Assembly (NCBI RefSeq): GCF_013141725.1
Contig: NZ_WHNZ01000061.1
Location: forward strand, 496,001-560,000
Direction of reading: 5' to 3'
Origin: Paenibacillus planticolens
GTDB lineage: Bacteria; Bacillota; Bacilli; Paenibacillales; NBRC-103111
DNA length: 64,000 nucleotides
In this document: positions 8,655-17,365 of the stretch, piece by piece
Layout of the letters: each line of letters begins with the position of its first letter
Numbering within the stretch: position 1 is the first letter of the stretch
Program-made: the position numbers and the translations under genes
The notes under the pieces: generated by a model
Seen by the model: the letters and a program-made list of their open reading frames with translations, nothing else
What the model was told of the DNA's origin: nothing
Database searches by the model: none

Positions 8655-8885
8655 CTCATGGAACCCGCGACATCAATAAGGGAACTCCATTCCCTTATTG
8701 ATGCGAAAAGCGCTATTTCTGTAGGGTGCGGAGAACTACAGGGTCTTATTTCACCGCAATCGTTCAATTATCCGTCCACGACAGCGAAATAACGGACCCT
8801 AGTTCCCTCTCGCGCTCTCAAAGGGCTTTTGTTAGCAAAATAGAGCCCTGCAGTTCCCCTATCTGCTACGCGTTCTCATGGAATC
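8655..8885. repeat. Intergenic cluster of dispersed short repeats between phosphatase and dnaJ operon
   Basis: Besides the 8671-8703 hairpin, this gene-free stretch has three copies of a motif close to GGGAACTACAGGGTCTTATT: plus strand 8733-8752, minus strand 8784-8807 and minus strand 8835-8859. The first two face each other and could fold into a large imperfect hairpin. CTCATGGAAYC occurs at both ends (8655-8665 and 8875-8885). No ORF of coding character is present. The rest of 8524-8906 holds only the phosphatase leader. Confidence 0.7.
8671..8703. repeat. Perfect 14-bp inverted repeat, part of a GGAACT repeat cluster
   Basis: CATCAATAAGGGAA (8671-8684), a CTCCA loop, then TTCCCTTATTGATG (8690-8703). 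There is no T run, so it is not a simple terminator. Both arms share the GGGAA...CTTATT core with the three repeat copies downstream. Confidence 0.85.
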
Positions 8886-8906
8886 GGTGAAATTATTCTT
8901 AAATGC

Positions 8907-8969
8907 AAAAAACACTCCGCCTGGCATCCTCGACAGATCCAAGATCTGTGAGAACTCCAAGGGAGTGTT
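8907..8969 (-). terminator. Terminator of the hrcA-dnaJ operon
   Basis: A long minus-strand hairpin. The outer stem is AACACTCC paired with GGAGTGTT, the inner stem ACAGATC with GATCTGT, and a T run follows. It lies about 20 bases after the dnaJ stop. Confidence 0.85.
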
Positions 8970-8991
8970 CATATTCAGGGAGAAGCCCCTT

Positions 8992-10107
8992 CTAGTCGCC
9001 TAAAAAAGCTCTTTTCATACGCTCGAAAATCGATTGATTCTGCTCATGCGTATGCTCGCCGCTTTGTTTGCCGAACTGGCGCAGCAAATCTTTTTGATCT
9101 TCGCTCAAATTCGTCGGCGTTACCACGATCACTTTCACGTGCTGGTCCCCTTGACCGAAGCCGCGCAAGTGAGGAACCCCTTTTCCTTTTAAGCGGAAAT
9201 AGGTGTCGGTTTGCGTGCCTGCCGGAATCTTGAGCTTTACTTTCTCCGTCAGCGTAGGAATTTCGATCTCATCGCCAAGTGCCGCTTGCATGAACGTTAA
9301 AGGCACTTCGCAGTAAACGTCATTGCCTTCGCGTTCGAAAAATTCATGGGACTTCACGCGAATAACAACGTAAAGATCCCCTGATGGGCCTCCGCGCGTG
9401 CCGCTTTCGCCTTCGCCGGATACGCGTAGTTGTGCGCCGTCATCCACACCTGCTGGTATCTTAATGTGAATGGTGCGCTGTTTTTTCACTTTGCCGGCGC
9501 CATGACAGGTTCCGCATTTGTCTTTGATGATTTTGCCCGAGCCGTTACATTGCGTACATACGCGGCGGTTAACAATACGGCCAAACGCCGTATTTTGTAC
9601 GACTTCCTGCTGACCGCTGCCGTGACAGCCGCCGCAAGTTTCAGGCTTCGTTCCCGGCTTAGCGCCAGATCCTTGACACGTATCGCAATTTTCCGTTCGT
9701 GGAATGTGAATGTCGGTTTCTTTGCCGAAAACAGCTTCCTTGAACTCAATCGTCATCGTGTACTGCAGATCGTTTCCGCGTTGCGGAGCGTTCGGATTCC
9801 GACGGTTCCCACCGCCGCCACCACCGAAGAACATATCAAAAATATCGCCAAAACCGCCGCTGAAATCTTGGCCGCCCATACCTTGGTTCGGATCAACGTG
9901 GCCAAAACGGTCATATTGGGCTTTCTTTTGATCATCGCTTAGCACATCATAAGCGTCTTTTGCTTCTTTGAATTTATCTTCCGCATCAGCAGCTTTATTC
10001 ACGTCAGGGTGATACTGACGCGCCATTTTACGGTAAGCCTTCTTGATGTCTTCTTGCGAAGCATCCTTGCCGACCCCAAGCACCTCGTAATAATCACGTT
10101 TACTCAT
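8992..10107 (-). CDS. dnaJ: Chaperone protein DnaJ (Hsp40)
   Basis: 371 residues, type I Hsp40. The N-terminal J domain (1-70) contains the HPD motif in YHPDVNK. A Gly/Phe-rich linker (about 75-110) includes a GGGGGGN run. The cysteine-rich zinc domain has four CxxCxGxG repeats ([32 protein letters not shown], about 140-210). The C-terminal substrate-binding domains follow. It delivers unfolded clients to DnaK and stimulates its ATPase. It is the last gene of the heat-shock operon and is followed by a terminator. Confidence 0.97.
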   Translation of the reverse strand: MSKRDYYEVLGVGKDASQEDIKKAYRKMARQYHPDVNKAADAEDKFKEAKDAYDVLSDDQKKAQYDRFGHVDPNQGMGGQDFSGGFGDIFDMFFGGGGGGNRRNPNAPQRGNDLQYTMTIEFKEAVFGKETDIHIPRTENCDTCQGSGAKPGTKPETCGGCHGSGQQEVVQNTAFGRIVNRRVCTQCNGSGKIIKDKCGTCHGAGKVKKQRTIHIKIPAGVDDGAQLRVSGEGESGTRGGPSGDLYVVIRVKSHEFFEREGNDVYCEVPLTFMQAALGDEIEIPTLTEKVKLKIPAGTQTDTYFRLKGKGVPHLRGFGQGDQHVKVIVVTPTNLSEDQKDLLRQFGKQSGEHTHEQNQSIFERMKRAFLGD

Positions 10108-10216
10108 TGTTCCACTCCCATGTTCAAGACTACAAACGGAAAGTCAAAGCCACGGAGAACCCCCCTTGGCTTTGACTCATACGTTTCTACACATCCAGTA
10201 TTACTATAGGATATGT

Positions 10217-12058
10217 TTATTTTTTTTGTTCGTCAACAACTTCGTAATCCGCATCCACAACATTTTCTCTGCCTTTAGGAGCTTCGCCAGCGCCAGCCGC
10301 GCCGCCTTCAGGACCTTGAGCGGCAGAAGCTTGCTCATACAGCTTCACGGAAAGCTGTTGAATCACTTCTGTAAGCTCTGCAGTTGCTGCTTTGATGGTT
10401 TCAAGATCGTTGCCAGCCAGAGCAGTTGTTACTTTCTCTTTGGCAGCATTGGCTTTATCGATCTCGCCTTGGTCAACTTTGTCGCCAAGATCTTTGATCG
10501 TTTTGTCTACGGAATATACGAGTTGGTCCGCTTCGTTGCGAGCTTCTACAAGCTCTTTGCGAGCGCGGTCTTCCTCAGCATGCGCTTCCGCGTCTTTCAC
10601 CATTTGCTCAACTTCCGCATCGCTTAAGCCGCTGGAAGAAGTGATCGTGATTTTTTGGCTTTTGCCAGTTCCTTTATCCAAAGCGGATACGTTAACGATA
10701 CCGTTGGCATCGATATCGAAGCTAACTTCGATTTGCGGTACGCCGCGCGGAGCCGGAGGAATATCACCAAGCATGAAACGGCCCAGTGTTTTGTTGCCGC
10801 TAGCCATGGAGCGCTCACCTTGAAGCACGTGAATCTCAACGCTAGTTTGATTATCTGCATAAGTGGAATACACTTGTGATTTCGTTGTAGGGATCGTCGT
10901 ATTACGGTCGATCATTTTCGTGAACACGCCGCCTGCTGTTTCGATACCAAGGGAAAGCGGAGTTACGTCTAGAAGTACAACGTCTTTCACTTCGCCTGTC
11001 AAAACACCAGCTTGAACAGCTGCGCCAAGCGCAACAACTTCGTCCGGGTTAACGCCTTTATGCGGATCTTTGCCTGTCAGTTTTTTGATTGCTTCTACAA
11101 CTGCAGGAATACGTGTGGATCCGCCGACAAGAACAACTTTGTCGATTTGGCTAGTGGAAAGCCCGGAATCCTGCAAAGCTTGACGTGTTGGTCCAAGAGT
11201 TCTTTCTACCAAATGAGCGGAAATCTCTTCGAATTTCGCGCGAGTCAAGTTAAGCTCCAAATGCTGAGGAACGCCGTCAGCTACCGTAATGAACGGAAGG
11301 GAAACCGTCGTTGTAAGTACGCCGGAAAGTTCTTTTTTCGCTTTTTCAGCAGCATCTTTCAAACGTTGGACAGCTGCTTTATCTTTGCTTAGGTCGATGC
11401 CTTGCTCTTTTTTGAATTCGGCTACGAGGTAATCGATGATGACTTGGTCAAAATCATCTCCGCCAAGCTTGTTGTCACCGCTTGTAGCTTTAACTTCGAA
11501 GAAGCCGTCGCCCAATTCAAGGATGGACACGTCAAACGTACCGCCCCCAAGGTCATAAACAAGAATCGTTTGATCTTCTGTTTTTTCCAAACCGTAAGCA
11601 AGCGCTGCAGCAGTTGGCTCATTGACGATACGAAGTACTTCTAGACCGGCAATTTTACCAGCATCTTTGGTCGCTTGACGTTGGCTGTCATTAAAGTAAG
11701 CTGGAACCGTGATAACCGCTTGTGTCACAGATTGACCAAGGTAAGCCTCTGCATCGGCTTTCAGCTTTTGCAGGATAATCGCGGAAATCTCTTGCGGCGT
11801 GTAGTCTTTGCCGTCGATGTGTTCTTTGTGGTTCGTACCGATATGGCGTTTGATCGAGCTGATTGTTTTGTCAGGGTTTGTGATCGCTTGACGCTTAGCT
11901 GTTTCACCAACAACGCGCTCGCCATCTTTTTTGAAACCAACAACGGAAGGCGTCGTGCGGTTACCTTCTGGGTTAGGAATAACGACGGCTTCTCCGCCTT
12001 CCATAACAGCTACGCAAGAATTTGTAGTACCTAAGTCAATACCAATAACTTTACTCAT
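10217..12058 (-). CDS. dnaK: Chaperone protein DnaK (Hsp70)
   Basis: 613 residues, the shorter Gram-positive form. The nucleotide-binding domain shows [10 protein letters not shown] (phosphate 1), [12 protein letters not shown] (phosphate 2) and [13 protein letters not shown] (adenosine). The linker [13 protein letters not shown] leads into the substrate-binding domain. The tail is Gly/Ala-rich and ends [18 protein letters not shown]-driven folding and repair of proteins with DnaJ and GrpE, and in this group indirect control of the stress response. SD AGGAGG before the ATG. About 70 bases separate it from grpE. Confidence 0.98.
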   Translation of the reverse strand: MSKVIGIDLGTTNSCVAVMEGGEAVVIPNPEGNRTTPSVVGFKKDGERVVGETAKRQAITNPDKTISSIKRHIGTNHKEHIDGKDYTPQEISAIILQKLKADAEAYLGQSVTQAVITVPAYFNDSQRQATKDAGKIAGLEVLRIVNEPTAAALAYGLEKTEDQTILVYDLGGGTFDVSILELGDGFFEVKATSGDNKLGGDDFDQVIIDYLVAEFKKEQGIDLSKDKAAVQRLKDAAEKAKKELSGVLTTTVSLPFITVADGVPQHLELNLTRAKFEEISAHLVERTLGPTRQALQDSGLSTSQIDKVVLVGGSTRIPAVVEAIKKLTGKDPHKGVNPDEVVALGAAVQAGVLTGEVKDVVLLDVTPLSLGIETAGGVFTKMIDRNTTIPTTKSQVYSTYADNQTSVEIHVLQGERSMASGNKTLGRFMLGDIPPAPRGVPQIEVSFDIDANGIVNVSALDKGTGKSQKITITSSSGLSDAEVEQMVKDAEAHAEEDRARKELVEARNEADQLVYSVDKTIKDLGDKVDQGEIDKANAAKEKVTTALAGNDLETIKAATAELTEVIQQLSVKLYEQASAAQGPEGGAAGAGEAPKGRENVVDADYEVVDEQKK

Positions 12059-12127
12059 GTTAAAGCTTCCTCCTTTTTGCTCCTAGGGAACATGTAAATA
12101 GATTGGATATTTTTAAAAATAATAAGA

Positions 12128-12703
12128 TTACACGCTAACTTTCACCATTGCTGGTCGAATGACTTTATCTTTGAGAATATAGCCTTTTTGAAGCTCCTCA
12201 ACCACAATGCCTTCTTCGTGCTCGTCGGATTCAACTTGCATCACAGCTTGGTGGAATTCCGGGTTAAATGGCTGACCTACAGCTTCGATCGGCTTAAGAC
12301 CCTCAGTTGTCAGCACTTGATACATGCCGCGGTACGTCATGTCCAAGCCTTTCGCCAATGCGTCGAAATCCTTCGTCTCTTTGCTTGATGTCAGCGCCCG
12401 ATCGAAGTTGTCTACAATCGGCAGAAGCTGCTCGATCAATTTAACCGAAGCATATTTAGCAAAGTCTTCCTTCTCCGCTCTAGCGCGGCGGCGGAAGTTG
12501 TCGAAGTCCGCTTGAACGCGTAATAAACGCTGATAGTTTTCTTCGGCTTGCACACGCGCCTTCTCCAATTCGCCGGCTTCCTCGGAAGCGTCAGCTTGGG
12601 AGTCTTGAGCAACCGCATCTTCTTCGTTTTCAGCGATTTGCTCGTTGTCGGCTGCGTATGTAGTGTTCACGTCTTGCTCATCTGTTTTGTTATCAGTACT
12701 CAA
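12128..12703 (-). CDS. grpE: Nucleotide exchange factor GrpE
   Basis: 191 residues: a long acidic, disordered N-terminus (about 1-55), a coiled-coil helix, and the C-terminal beta domain with the GrpE signature near FNPEFHQAVMQVESDEHEEG, read as FNPEFHQAVMQV then ESDEHEEG. GrpE releases ADP from DnaK. The start codon is TTG with GGAGGTG ten bases upstream. Sixty bases separate it from the chaperonin gene. In most Firmicutes hrcA lies directly before grpE. Confidence 0.96.
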   Translation of the reverse strand: MSTDNKTDEQDVNTTYAADNEQIAENEEDAVAQDSQADASEEAGELEKARVQAEENYQRLLRVQADFDNFRRRARAEKEDFAKYASVKLIEQLLPIVDNFDRALTSSKETKDFDALAKGLDMTYRGMYQVLTTEGLKPIEAVGQPFNPEFHQAVMQVESDEHEEGIVVEELQKGYILKDKVIRPAMVKVSV

Positions 12704-12763
12704 TTGTCCTTCACCTCCTAAACATAATACACCAAAATTTCTATATCGTCAGTTTGCCCAGCT

Positions 12764-14305
12764 TTAGCCTTCTTCAAAAGGCTGCTTCATCTTAATAACC
12801 GTATGAATACGCAGTACAGCGGCAGCAACCTCTCCTGCAGCCTGCAGTGCATGAATTTTCACATCCGCCGGGTCCACAATGCCGGCTTCGACGAAGTCCG
12901 TAACCATCCCGGTATCGCAATCGATTCCGAGGCTGTCGGTTTCCATCGCGATTTGCGCGGCTTTCAGCTCTTCCACCTTCTCAAGCGGATTGTATCCCGC
13001 ATTGACGACGATTTGAGCAAGCGGCTTGCGCAATGCTCCCGCGACAGCGGCTACACCGAAGCCCTCCATGCCCTTCATCGTTTCGCGAAGGCGCTCCAGA
13101 TCATGTGCAACCGCCATCTCCGCGGCACCGCCTCCAGGCAAGTACCCGCCGCGCACGGCGGCTTGCACGGCCGAGGCGGCATCCTTCGCGATGCGCGACC
13201 GTTCATGCGCCGCTTCGCGCGTTGCGGCGCCAACAATCACGGTCACGTGCTGCTCACCGTGACCGCCGGCCACGCGCACACGCCCCAGCCCTTCGTCGTA
13301 CGCGGCATAGCCCGCGCGGCCTAGCGCCGCGCCAAGCTCCGACGCGCTCTTGCGGAGCGCCGTGCGCCGCACCGGCCGGGCGCCGGTGTGTTCACTGAGG
13401 AGCTGCAAGTCCCTGCGGGACAAGCGCTGCAGCACGATAATGCCGTGGTCGGAGCAGAACTGCTCCGCCTCGGGGTCAACCCCGCGGTCGGAGGCAATCA
13501 GCCCGACGCCAAGCTCCAGCAGCGATTCGAGCGAGCTGCGGAAGTGCTCTCTCAGCTGCATGTAGCGTCCGAAGCCTGCTTCCGTGACCAGCGATTCCTC
13601 GCTGACCGCCTCAGGCTCCAAAGCGTCATGCAGCACAAGAATGCGGGCATCACGGCGCTCCTGCTCGAGATGCAGGTTCATCGGCTTCTGGTTCAGCAGA
13701 ATGCCGGTCCATACTTCGCTGTTCGCCTCTTCATGGGCGATCACGCTGTCAGCGAAGCGGTAGCCGTCTTCGCGAAGCTTCGCCTCGCCGACCGCTTCGG
13801 CAGCTTGAACGATGAGCCTCGCGATATCCCGCTGCTCTCGGCCCGCCGTGATGGCGATGCGCTTTAGAGCGGCATCACCTAAACCCGAGATCGTGCGGCT
13901 CCGGCGCTCTAAGCTTTGTACCGCCAGCTCGATGCCTTGCAGCATCCCGCTGACGACTTTGGCAACTGGAACGCCGCGCGTGACTTGGGCGACGCCTTCT
14001 TGTACCAGCGCGCCGGCAAGTACCGTTGCCGTCGTCGTTCCGTCGCCGATTTGCCGCTGCTGGCTCCGGGCAACCTGAATCATTAGTCTGGCTGCGGGAT
14101 GGGTGACGTCCATTTTTTCCAAAATCGTGACGCCATCATTCGTAATAATGACTTCGCCCTGCCCGCCTACCAGCATGGTATCAAGCCCTTTAGGGCCTAG
14201 CGTGCCCTCGACCGCAGAACAAATAGCCCTAACGGCTGATGCATTATTAACTAAAGTAGAGTAGCGTTCTTCGCCTTCGCTGTGAACCGTCTTCATACCG
14301 CTCAT
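12764..14305 (-). CDS. Group III (archaeal-like, TCP-1 family) chaperonin in the dnaK operon
   Basis: A cpn60/TCP-1 family chaperonin of about 513 residues that is not GroEL. The start at 14305 ([12 protein letters not shown]) overlaps the hrcA stop as ATGA; an upstream start at 14317 is possible. Equatorial-domain motifs are present: [22 protein letters not shown] (catalytic Asp), [12 protein letters not shown], and [13 protein letters not shown] near the C-terminus. [19 protein letters not shown] is a TCP-1-like C-terminal element, and there is no GGM tail. Established knowledge: Group III chaperonins, archaeal-like and GroES-independent, occur in the hsp70 operon of some Firmicutes such as Carboxydothermus. 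Role: ATP-driven folding in a closed ring. Codons from about 13000 to 13600 are far GC-richer than those of dnaK and hrcA. Confidence 0.92.
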   Translation of the reverse strand: MSGMKTVHSEGEERYSTLVNNASAVRAICSAVEGTLGPKGLDTMLVGGQGEVIITNDGVTILEKMDVTHPAARLMIQVARSQQRQIGDGTTTATVLAGALVQEGVAQVTRGVPVAKVVSGMLQGIELAVQSLERRSRTISGLGDAALKRIAITAGREQRDIARLIVQAAEAVGEAKLREDGYRFADSVIAHEEANSEVWTGILLNQKPMNLHLEQERRDARILVLHDALEPEAVSEESLVTEAGFGRYMQLREHFRSSLESLLELGVGLIASDRGVDPEAEQFCSDHGIIVLQRLSRRDLQLLSEHTGARPVRRTALRKSASELGAALGRAGYAAYDEGLGRVRVAGGHGEQHVTVIVGAATREAAHERSRIAKDAASAVQAAVRGGYLPGGGAAEMAVAHDLERLRETMKGMEGFGVAAVAGALRKPLAQIVVNAGYNPLEKVEELKAAQIAMETDSLGIDCDTGMVTDFVEAGIVDPADVKIHALQAAGEVAAAVLRIHTVIKMKQPFEEG

Positions 14306-15330
14306 TTGCCGTACCAACGTCCCAGCACGTCTTCCATATGCTTAGATAAATGGTTCATTAAACTAATGACCCTGCCATATTCCATCCGCGTAGGCCCCAA
14401 AATGCCTATCGTACCCAAAGGCTGGCCGCCGATCGAATAGGAGGCCGTGATCAAGCTGCAATTATTGATTGCTTCAATACTATTTTCAGCACCGATTTTA
14501 ATCTCAATGCCTTCATTTGACGGTGTAAATAATTTGATAAGCGTAGGAGCTTCCTCCAATAGATCAAAAATGCTTTTCACCTTTTCAACATCTTTGAACT
14601 CAGGCTGTGTCAGCATATTGGTCATACCGCTAAGAAATACACGGTCCTTATCATCGCTTTGCAGCACGCTTTCCACAACGGAAAGTAGCTCCTGGTAGCC
14701 ATTCACATACTTGCTCAACTCGCTTGAAACTTCATTGTACAGTCGGGACTTAAACTGAACCAGCGGCACATTTTTGAGTCTGGAGTTTAAAATGTTAACG
14801 ACCTTCTCAATCTCAGACATCCGTATGCCTTCAGGAATCGTCACTGTTTTGTTCTCGACATGTCCCGTATTTAAGACGATAATCGCAACGGCTGTCGTTT
14901 CCGAGAGCGGGATAATCTGCAAATGTTTCAGGGTTGTGCTAAAAACTTCGGGACCGAGCACAATCGACGTGTAATTCGTTAGAGAGGAAAGCATTCCTGC
15001 GACGTGCTGAATGACCCCTTCCATCTCATGAATTCTTTCGGCGAAAGCGCCTTTCATCGAATTCAGATCGTTATCAGCCAATGTTCCATGCTGCAGCAAG
15101 TGATCGACATAGTAACGATAACCTTTGTGCGAGGGAATACGACCAGCGGACGTATGGGGCTGCTCCAAGTAGCCCATCTCTTCGAGATCGGACATTTCAT
15201 TGCGGATCGTAGCCGGACTGAAACCGACATTCCCCCGCTTCGAAATACTTCTTGAACCGATTGGCTCTGCTGAACGAACATAATCATCTATGATAGCACT
15301 TAAAATCATGCGCTGGCGTTCCGTCAACAT
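14302..15330 (-). CDS. hrcA: Heat-inducible transcription repressor HrcA
   Basis: 342 residues from the ATG at 15328-15330, with AGGAGGGG six bases upstream. The N-terminal winged helix is visible in LTERQRMILSAIIDDYVRS and VGFSPATIRNEMSDLEEMGYLEQPHTSAG (two parts, VGFSPATIRNEM and SDLEEMGYLEQPHTSAG). The rest is the HrcA dimer/GAF-like domain. It binds CIRCE operators and represses chaperone genes. A CIRCE element lies directly upstream (15374-15400), so the operon is autoregulated. Its stop overlaps the chaperonin start. Confidence 0.97.
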   Translation of the reverse strand: MLTERQRMILSAIIDDYVRSAEPIGSRSISKRGNVGFSPATIRNEMSDLEEMGYLEQPHTSAGRIPSHKGYRYYVDHLLQHGTLADNDLNSMKGAFAERIHEMEGVIQHVAGMLSSLTNYTSIVLGPEVFSTTLKHLQIIPLSETTAVAIIVLNTGHVENKTVTIPEGIRMSEIEKVVNILNSRLKNVPLVQFKSRLYNEVSSELSKYVNGYQELLSVVESVLQSDDKDRVFLSGMTNMLTQPEFKDVEKVKSIFDLLEEAPTLIKLFTPSNEGIEIKIGAENSIEAINNCSLITASYSIGGQPLGTIGILGPTRMEYGRVISLMNHLSKHMEDVLGRWYGK

Positions 15331-15373
15331 CAAATACCCCTCCTCTTCACAAATCGCTCTATGATCACTTTCG

Positions 15374-15400
15374 TTAGCACTCGTATTTAGTGAGTGCTAA
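15374..15400. promoter_or_regulatory. CIRCE operator (HrcA binding site)
   Basis: TTAGCACTC (15374-15382), nine bases, GAGTGCTAA (15392-15400): a perfect match to the CIRCE consensus. It lies in the 5' leader between the sigma-A promoter and the hrcA ribosome site. Confidence 0.97.
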
Positions 15401-15411
15401 ATCCTAATACA

Positions 15412-15441
15412 AAAATAACAGACCCTAAGGTCTGTTGTCAA
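15412..15441 (-). promoter_or_regulatory. Sigma-A promoter of the hrcA operon, with an intrinsic terminator in its spacer
   Basis: Minus-strand -35 TTGACA (15436-15441), 18-base spacer, -10 TATTTT (15412-15417), about 12-15 bases before CIRCE. The spacer contains AACAGACC TTAG GGTCTGTT followed by ATTTTT (15417-15436), a rho-independent terminator shape that would end the upstream acetyltransferase transcript. Confidence 0.75.
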
Positions 15442-15442
15442 G

Positions 15443-15916
15443 TCAATCCAATCGTTTAAGTACGGCGATTTCGTCGCAGCAATACTGTTTTTTGCAATGC
15501 ATGCAATCTTTCCAAACCTTCTCCGGAAAAATCTCTTTTGGCACTAAGGTAAATCCGTTTTTTTGAAAAAAAGCAACCTCATACGTTAGCGCCATAACCT
15601 TCACAATACCTTGGCTTCTTGCTTCTTCAACCAGGAAATTCACAAGCTTGCCGCCGATCCCTTGCCCTTTGTATCCTGGCGTCATCCCCAGCGAGCGAAT
15701 CTCGACAAGATCTGGCCCAAGCTTCGTCAGGGAGCCGCAGCCAATGAGAAGTCCGTCGTGCTCGGCCACGACGAAGGAGTCGATTTGCTCTTCCAGCATC
15801 TCTTTGGTGCGCGGCAGCATAATGCCCTGCTTCGCATAGCCTTGTATAATTTCATAAAGCTTATCGATATCGATGATCGACGCTTTCCTCACGGACACTG
15901 TAGTTGATGAATTCAC
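15443..15916 (-). CDS. ArgA-like N-acetyltransferase (probable N-acetylglutamate synthase)
   Basis: A GNAT-fold protein of about 157 residues starting with GTG at 15914-15916 behind GGTGGGGTG; a longer GTG start at 15955 has no ribosome site. The acetyl-CoA loop is PGYKGQGIGGKLV (R/Q-x-x-G-x-G/A motif). The C-terminus EKVWKDCMHCKKQYCCDEIAV is typical of the short MtArgA-type N-acetylglutamate synthases that lack the amino-acid kinase domain (pieces KVWKDCMHC and KKQYCCDEIAV). These catalyse the first step of arginine synthesis. A candidate ARG box over its promoter supports that role. Alternatives are another GNAT acting on a small amine or amino acid. Its stop is two bases from the hrcA -35. 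Confidence 0.85.
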   Translation of the reverse strand: MNSSTTVSVRKASIIDIDKLYEIIQGYAKQGIMLPRTKEMLEEQIDSFVVAEHDGLLIGCGSLTKLGPDLVEIRSLGMTPGYKGQGIGGKLVNFLVEEARSQGIVKVMALTYEVAFFQKNGFTLVPKEIFPEKVWKDCMHCKKQYCCDEIAVLKRLD

Positions 15917-15997
15917 TGTCACCCCACCAATCGCAAAAAAATGCATAAAACCCACGCTAGCGTTCTCACGGCTTTACCGCTGAACAGCTTGTGGATT

Positions 15998-16034
15998 CAT
16001 GTATAAATATACAACATCACGTATATTTGCACAA
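15998..16034 (-). promoter_or_regulatory. Promoter with overlapping candidate ARG box (ArgR/AhrC operator)
   Basis: Minus-strand -35 TTGTGC (16029-16034), 17-base spacer, -10 TATATT (16006-16011). The -10 sits inside CATGTATAAATATACA (15998-16013), which fits the TGNAT-N4-ATNCA pattern of ARG boxes. A weaker AT-rich half repeats about 18-20 bases further (16018-16033). Repression by arginine would fit an N-acetylglutamate synthase gene. Inferred from pattern only. Confidence 0.5.
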
Positions 16035-16074
16035 GGGATTTTTTGTATGATTCCAGCAGCGCCTGATGAATAAC

Positions 16075-17226
16075 CTAGGTGAGGAATGAGGCAAACACTT
16101 CATTGCCCAGCAGGATGCCGTGTTTGGACAATCGATACCCTTCCGGCGTTCGTTCCAGCAGTTTTTTCTGCTCCCAACCTTTGATTGTTTCTCCAAAATG
16201 CGATTCAATCGTTTCCCCGAACTGTTCTTGGAAATCAGCGTCCCGAACGCCTTCCAATAGACGCAAGCCAACCATCATGAAATCTTCCATCGCTTCCTGC
16301 CGTGTAACTTCAAATTGCTCCATGACCGGCAAGCCCGCTTTGGTTGCCTCGATGTAAGGCTGAATCCCTTTCACATTCACGTGGCGCTGTCTGTTCATAT
16401 ATCCATGCGCACCTGCGCCTAGCCCGTAATAGGAGCGATTCCGCCAATACATCGTATTGTGCCTGCTCTCCCGGCCCGGTTTAGCAAAGTTGCTTATTTC
16501 ATATTGTTTGTAACCCGCGGCTTCCAAACGCTTCATAATGAGCTCATACATATCGACCTCTTCATCTTCGCTTGGCAGTGGCAGTTGATTTTTGTTGAAG
16601 AGCGTATGGAACAGCGTGTTTTCTTCTACTTTTAAACTATAAATGGAATAATGCTGAAGATCGAGCGACAGTGCCTCATCTAATGTTGCATTCATGATAT
16701 CGACGGTTTGTTTCGGCAGGCCGAACATTAAGTCGATGGACAAATTGTCAAAGCCCAACTTTTTGGCATTTTCAATGCTTCGATGCACATCATCCGTATT
16801 ATGAATGCGGCCAATCGCCGCGAGCAGCTCATTGTTAAAAGATTGCACGCCGAAGCTGATGCGGTTGACGCCGCCTTCTTTCATAACAGCAAGCTTATCT
16901 TCATCCGTCGTTCCCGGATTGGCCTCCATCGAAAATTCGACTTCCGCCGGATCTGCCGGGAAATAGGTGCGAACCATTCGCAAAAACCGCTCCATCTGAT
17001 CAGGAAGCAGCACGGTCGGCGTTCCTCCGCCCACGAAAATCGTTTCTACTTTGGCTGGCGGGTTATTTCTTACGGTAAGCTCCATCTCCCGCTCCAGCGC
17101 ATCTAAATATTCCATGACAGGCTGGCCTTTGAGCACATAGGAGTTAAAATCGCAATAATGGCATTTATTCGTGCAAAACGGGATATGAATATACACCGCA
17201 GTCGGAGCCGCATTAGTAACTAGCAT
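16075..17226 (-). CDS. hemW: Radical SAM heme chaperone HemW
   Basis: 383 residues. The radical-SAM cluster motif CTNKCHYC places the three iron-sulfur cysteines at 18, 22 and 25, with the extra HemW Phe/Asn in CDFNSY. VGGGTPTVL and SMEANPGT follow, and the HemW C-terminal domain is present (MVGLRLLEGV). HemW inserts heme into respiratory enzymes; it lacks the N-terminal extension of true HemN, so the old hemN label for this locus is probably wrong. It lies between lepA and the acetyltransferase/hrcA, as in B. subtilis. SD AAAGGAAA. Confidence 0.95.
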   Translation of the reverse strand: MLVTNAAPTAVYIHIPFCTNKCHYCDFNSYVLKGQPVMEYLDALEREMELTVRNNPPAKVETIFVGGGTPTVLLPDQMERFLRMVRTYFPADPAEVEFSMEANPGTTDEDKLAVMKEGGVNRISFGVQSFNNELLAAIGRIHNTDDVHRSIENAKKLGFDNLSIDLMFGLPKQTVDIMNATLDEALSLDLQHYSIYSLKVEENTLFHTLFNKNQLPLPSEDEEVDMYELIMKRLEAAGYKQYEISNFAKPGRESRHNTMYWRNRSYYGLGAGAHGYMNRQRHVNVKGIQPYIEATKAGLPVMEQFEVTRQEAMEDFMMVGLRLLEGVRDADFQEQFGETIESHFGETIKGWEQKKLLERTPEGYRLSKHGILLGNEVFASFLT

Positions 17227-17310
17227 AGGGATATTTCCTTTCTATCCCGGATAAAAGGCTTCGTCCTCCTCTTGGACGGGCGCGTTTATCAAGGTTGGTG
17301 CGAAACTGAT

Positions 17311-17346
17311 AAAAAGCCAAGGGGCAGAGTACTCTGCCACCCCAGC
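17311..17346 (-). terminator. Terminator after lepA
   Basis: Minus-strand GCTGGGGTGGCAGAGT pairs with ACTCTGCCCCTTGGC (one bulge), followed by TTTTT. It lies 20 bases past the lepA stop and separates lepA from hemW. Confidence 0.8.
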
Positions 17347-17365
17347 TTCTTATTTCTTCCACAAA

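Noticed and set aside
13033-13398. Plus-strand ORFs of 70-170 codons opposite the chaperonin gene
   Set aside because: Shadows caused by high GC in the chaperonin gene; no ribosome sites and Arg/Ala/Pro-rich composition.
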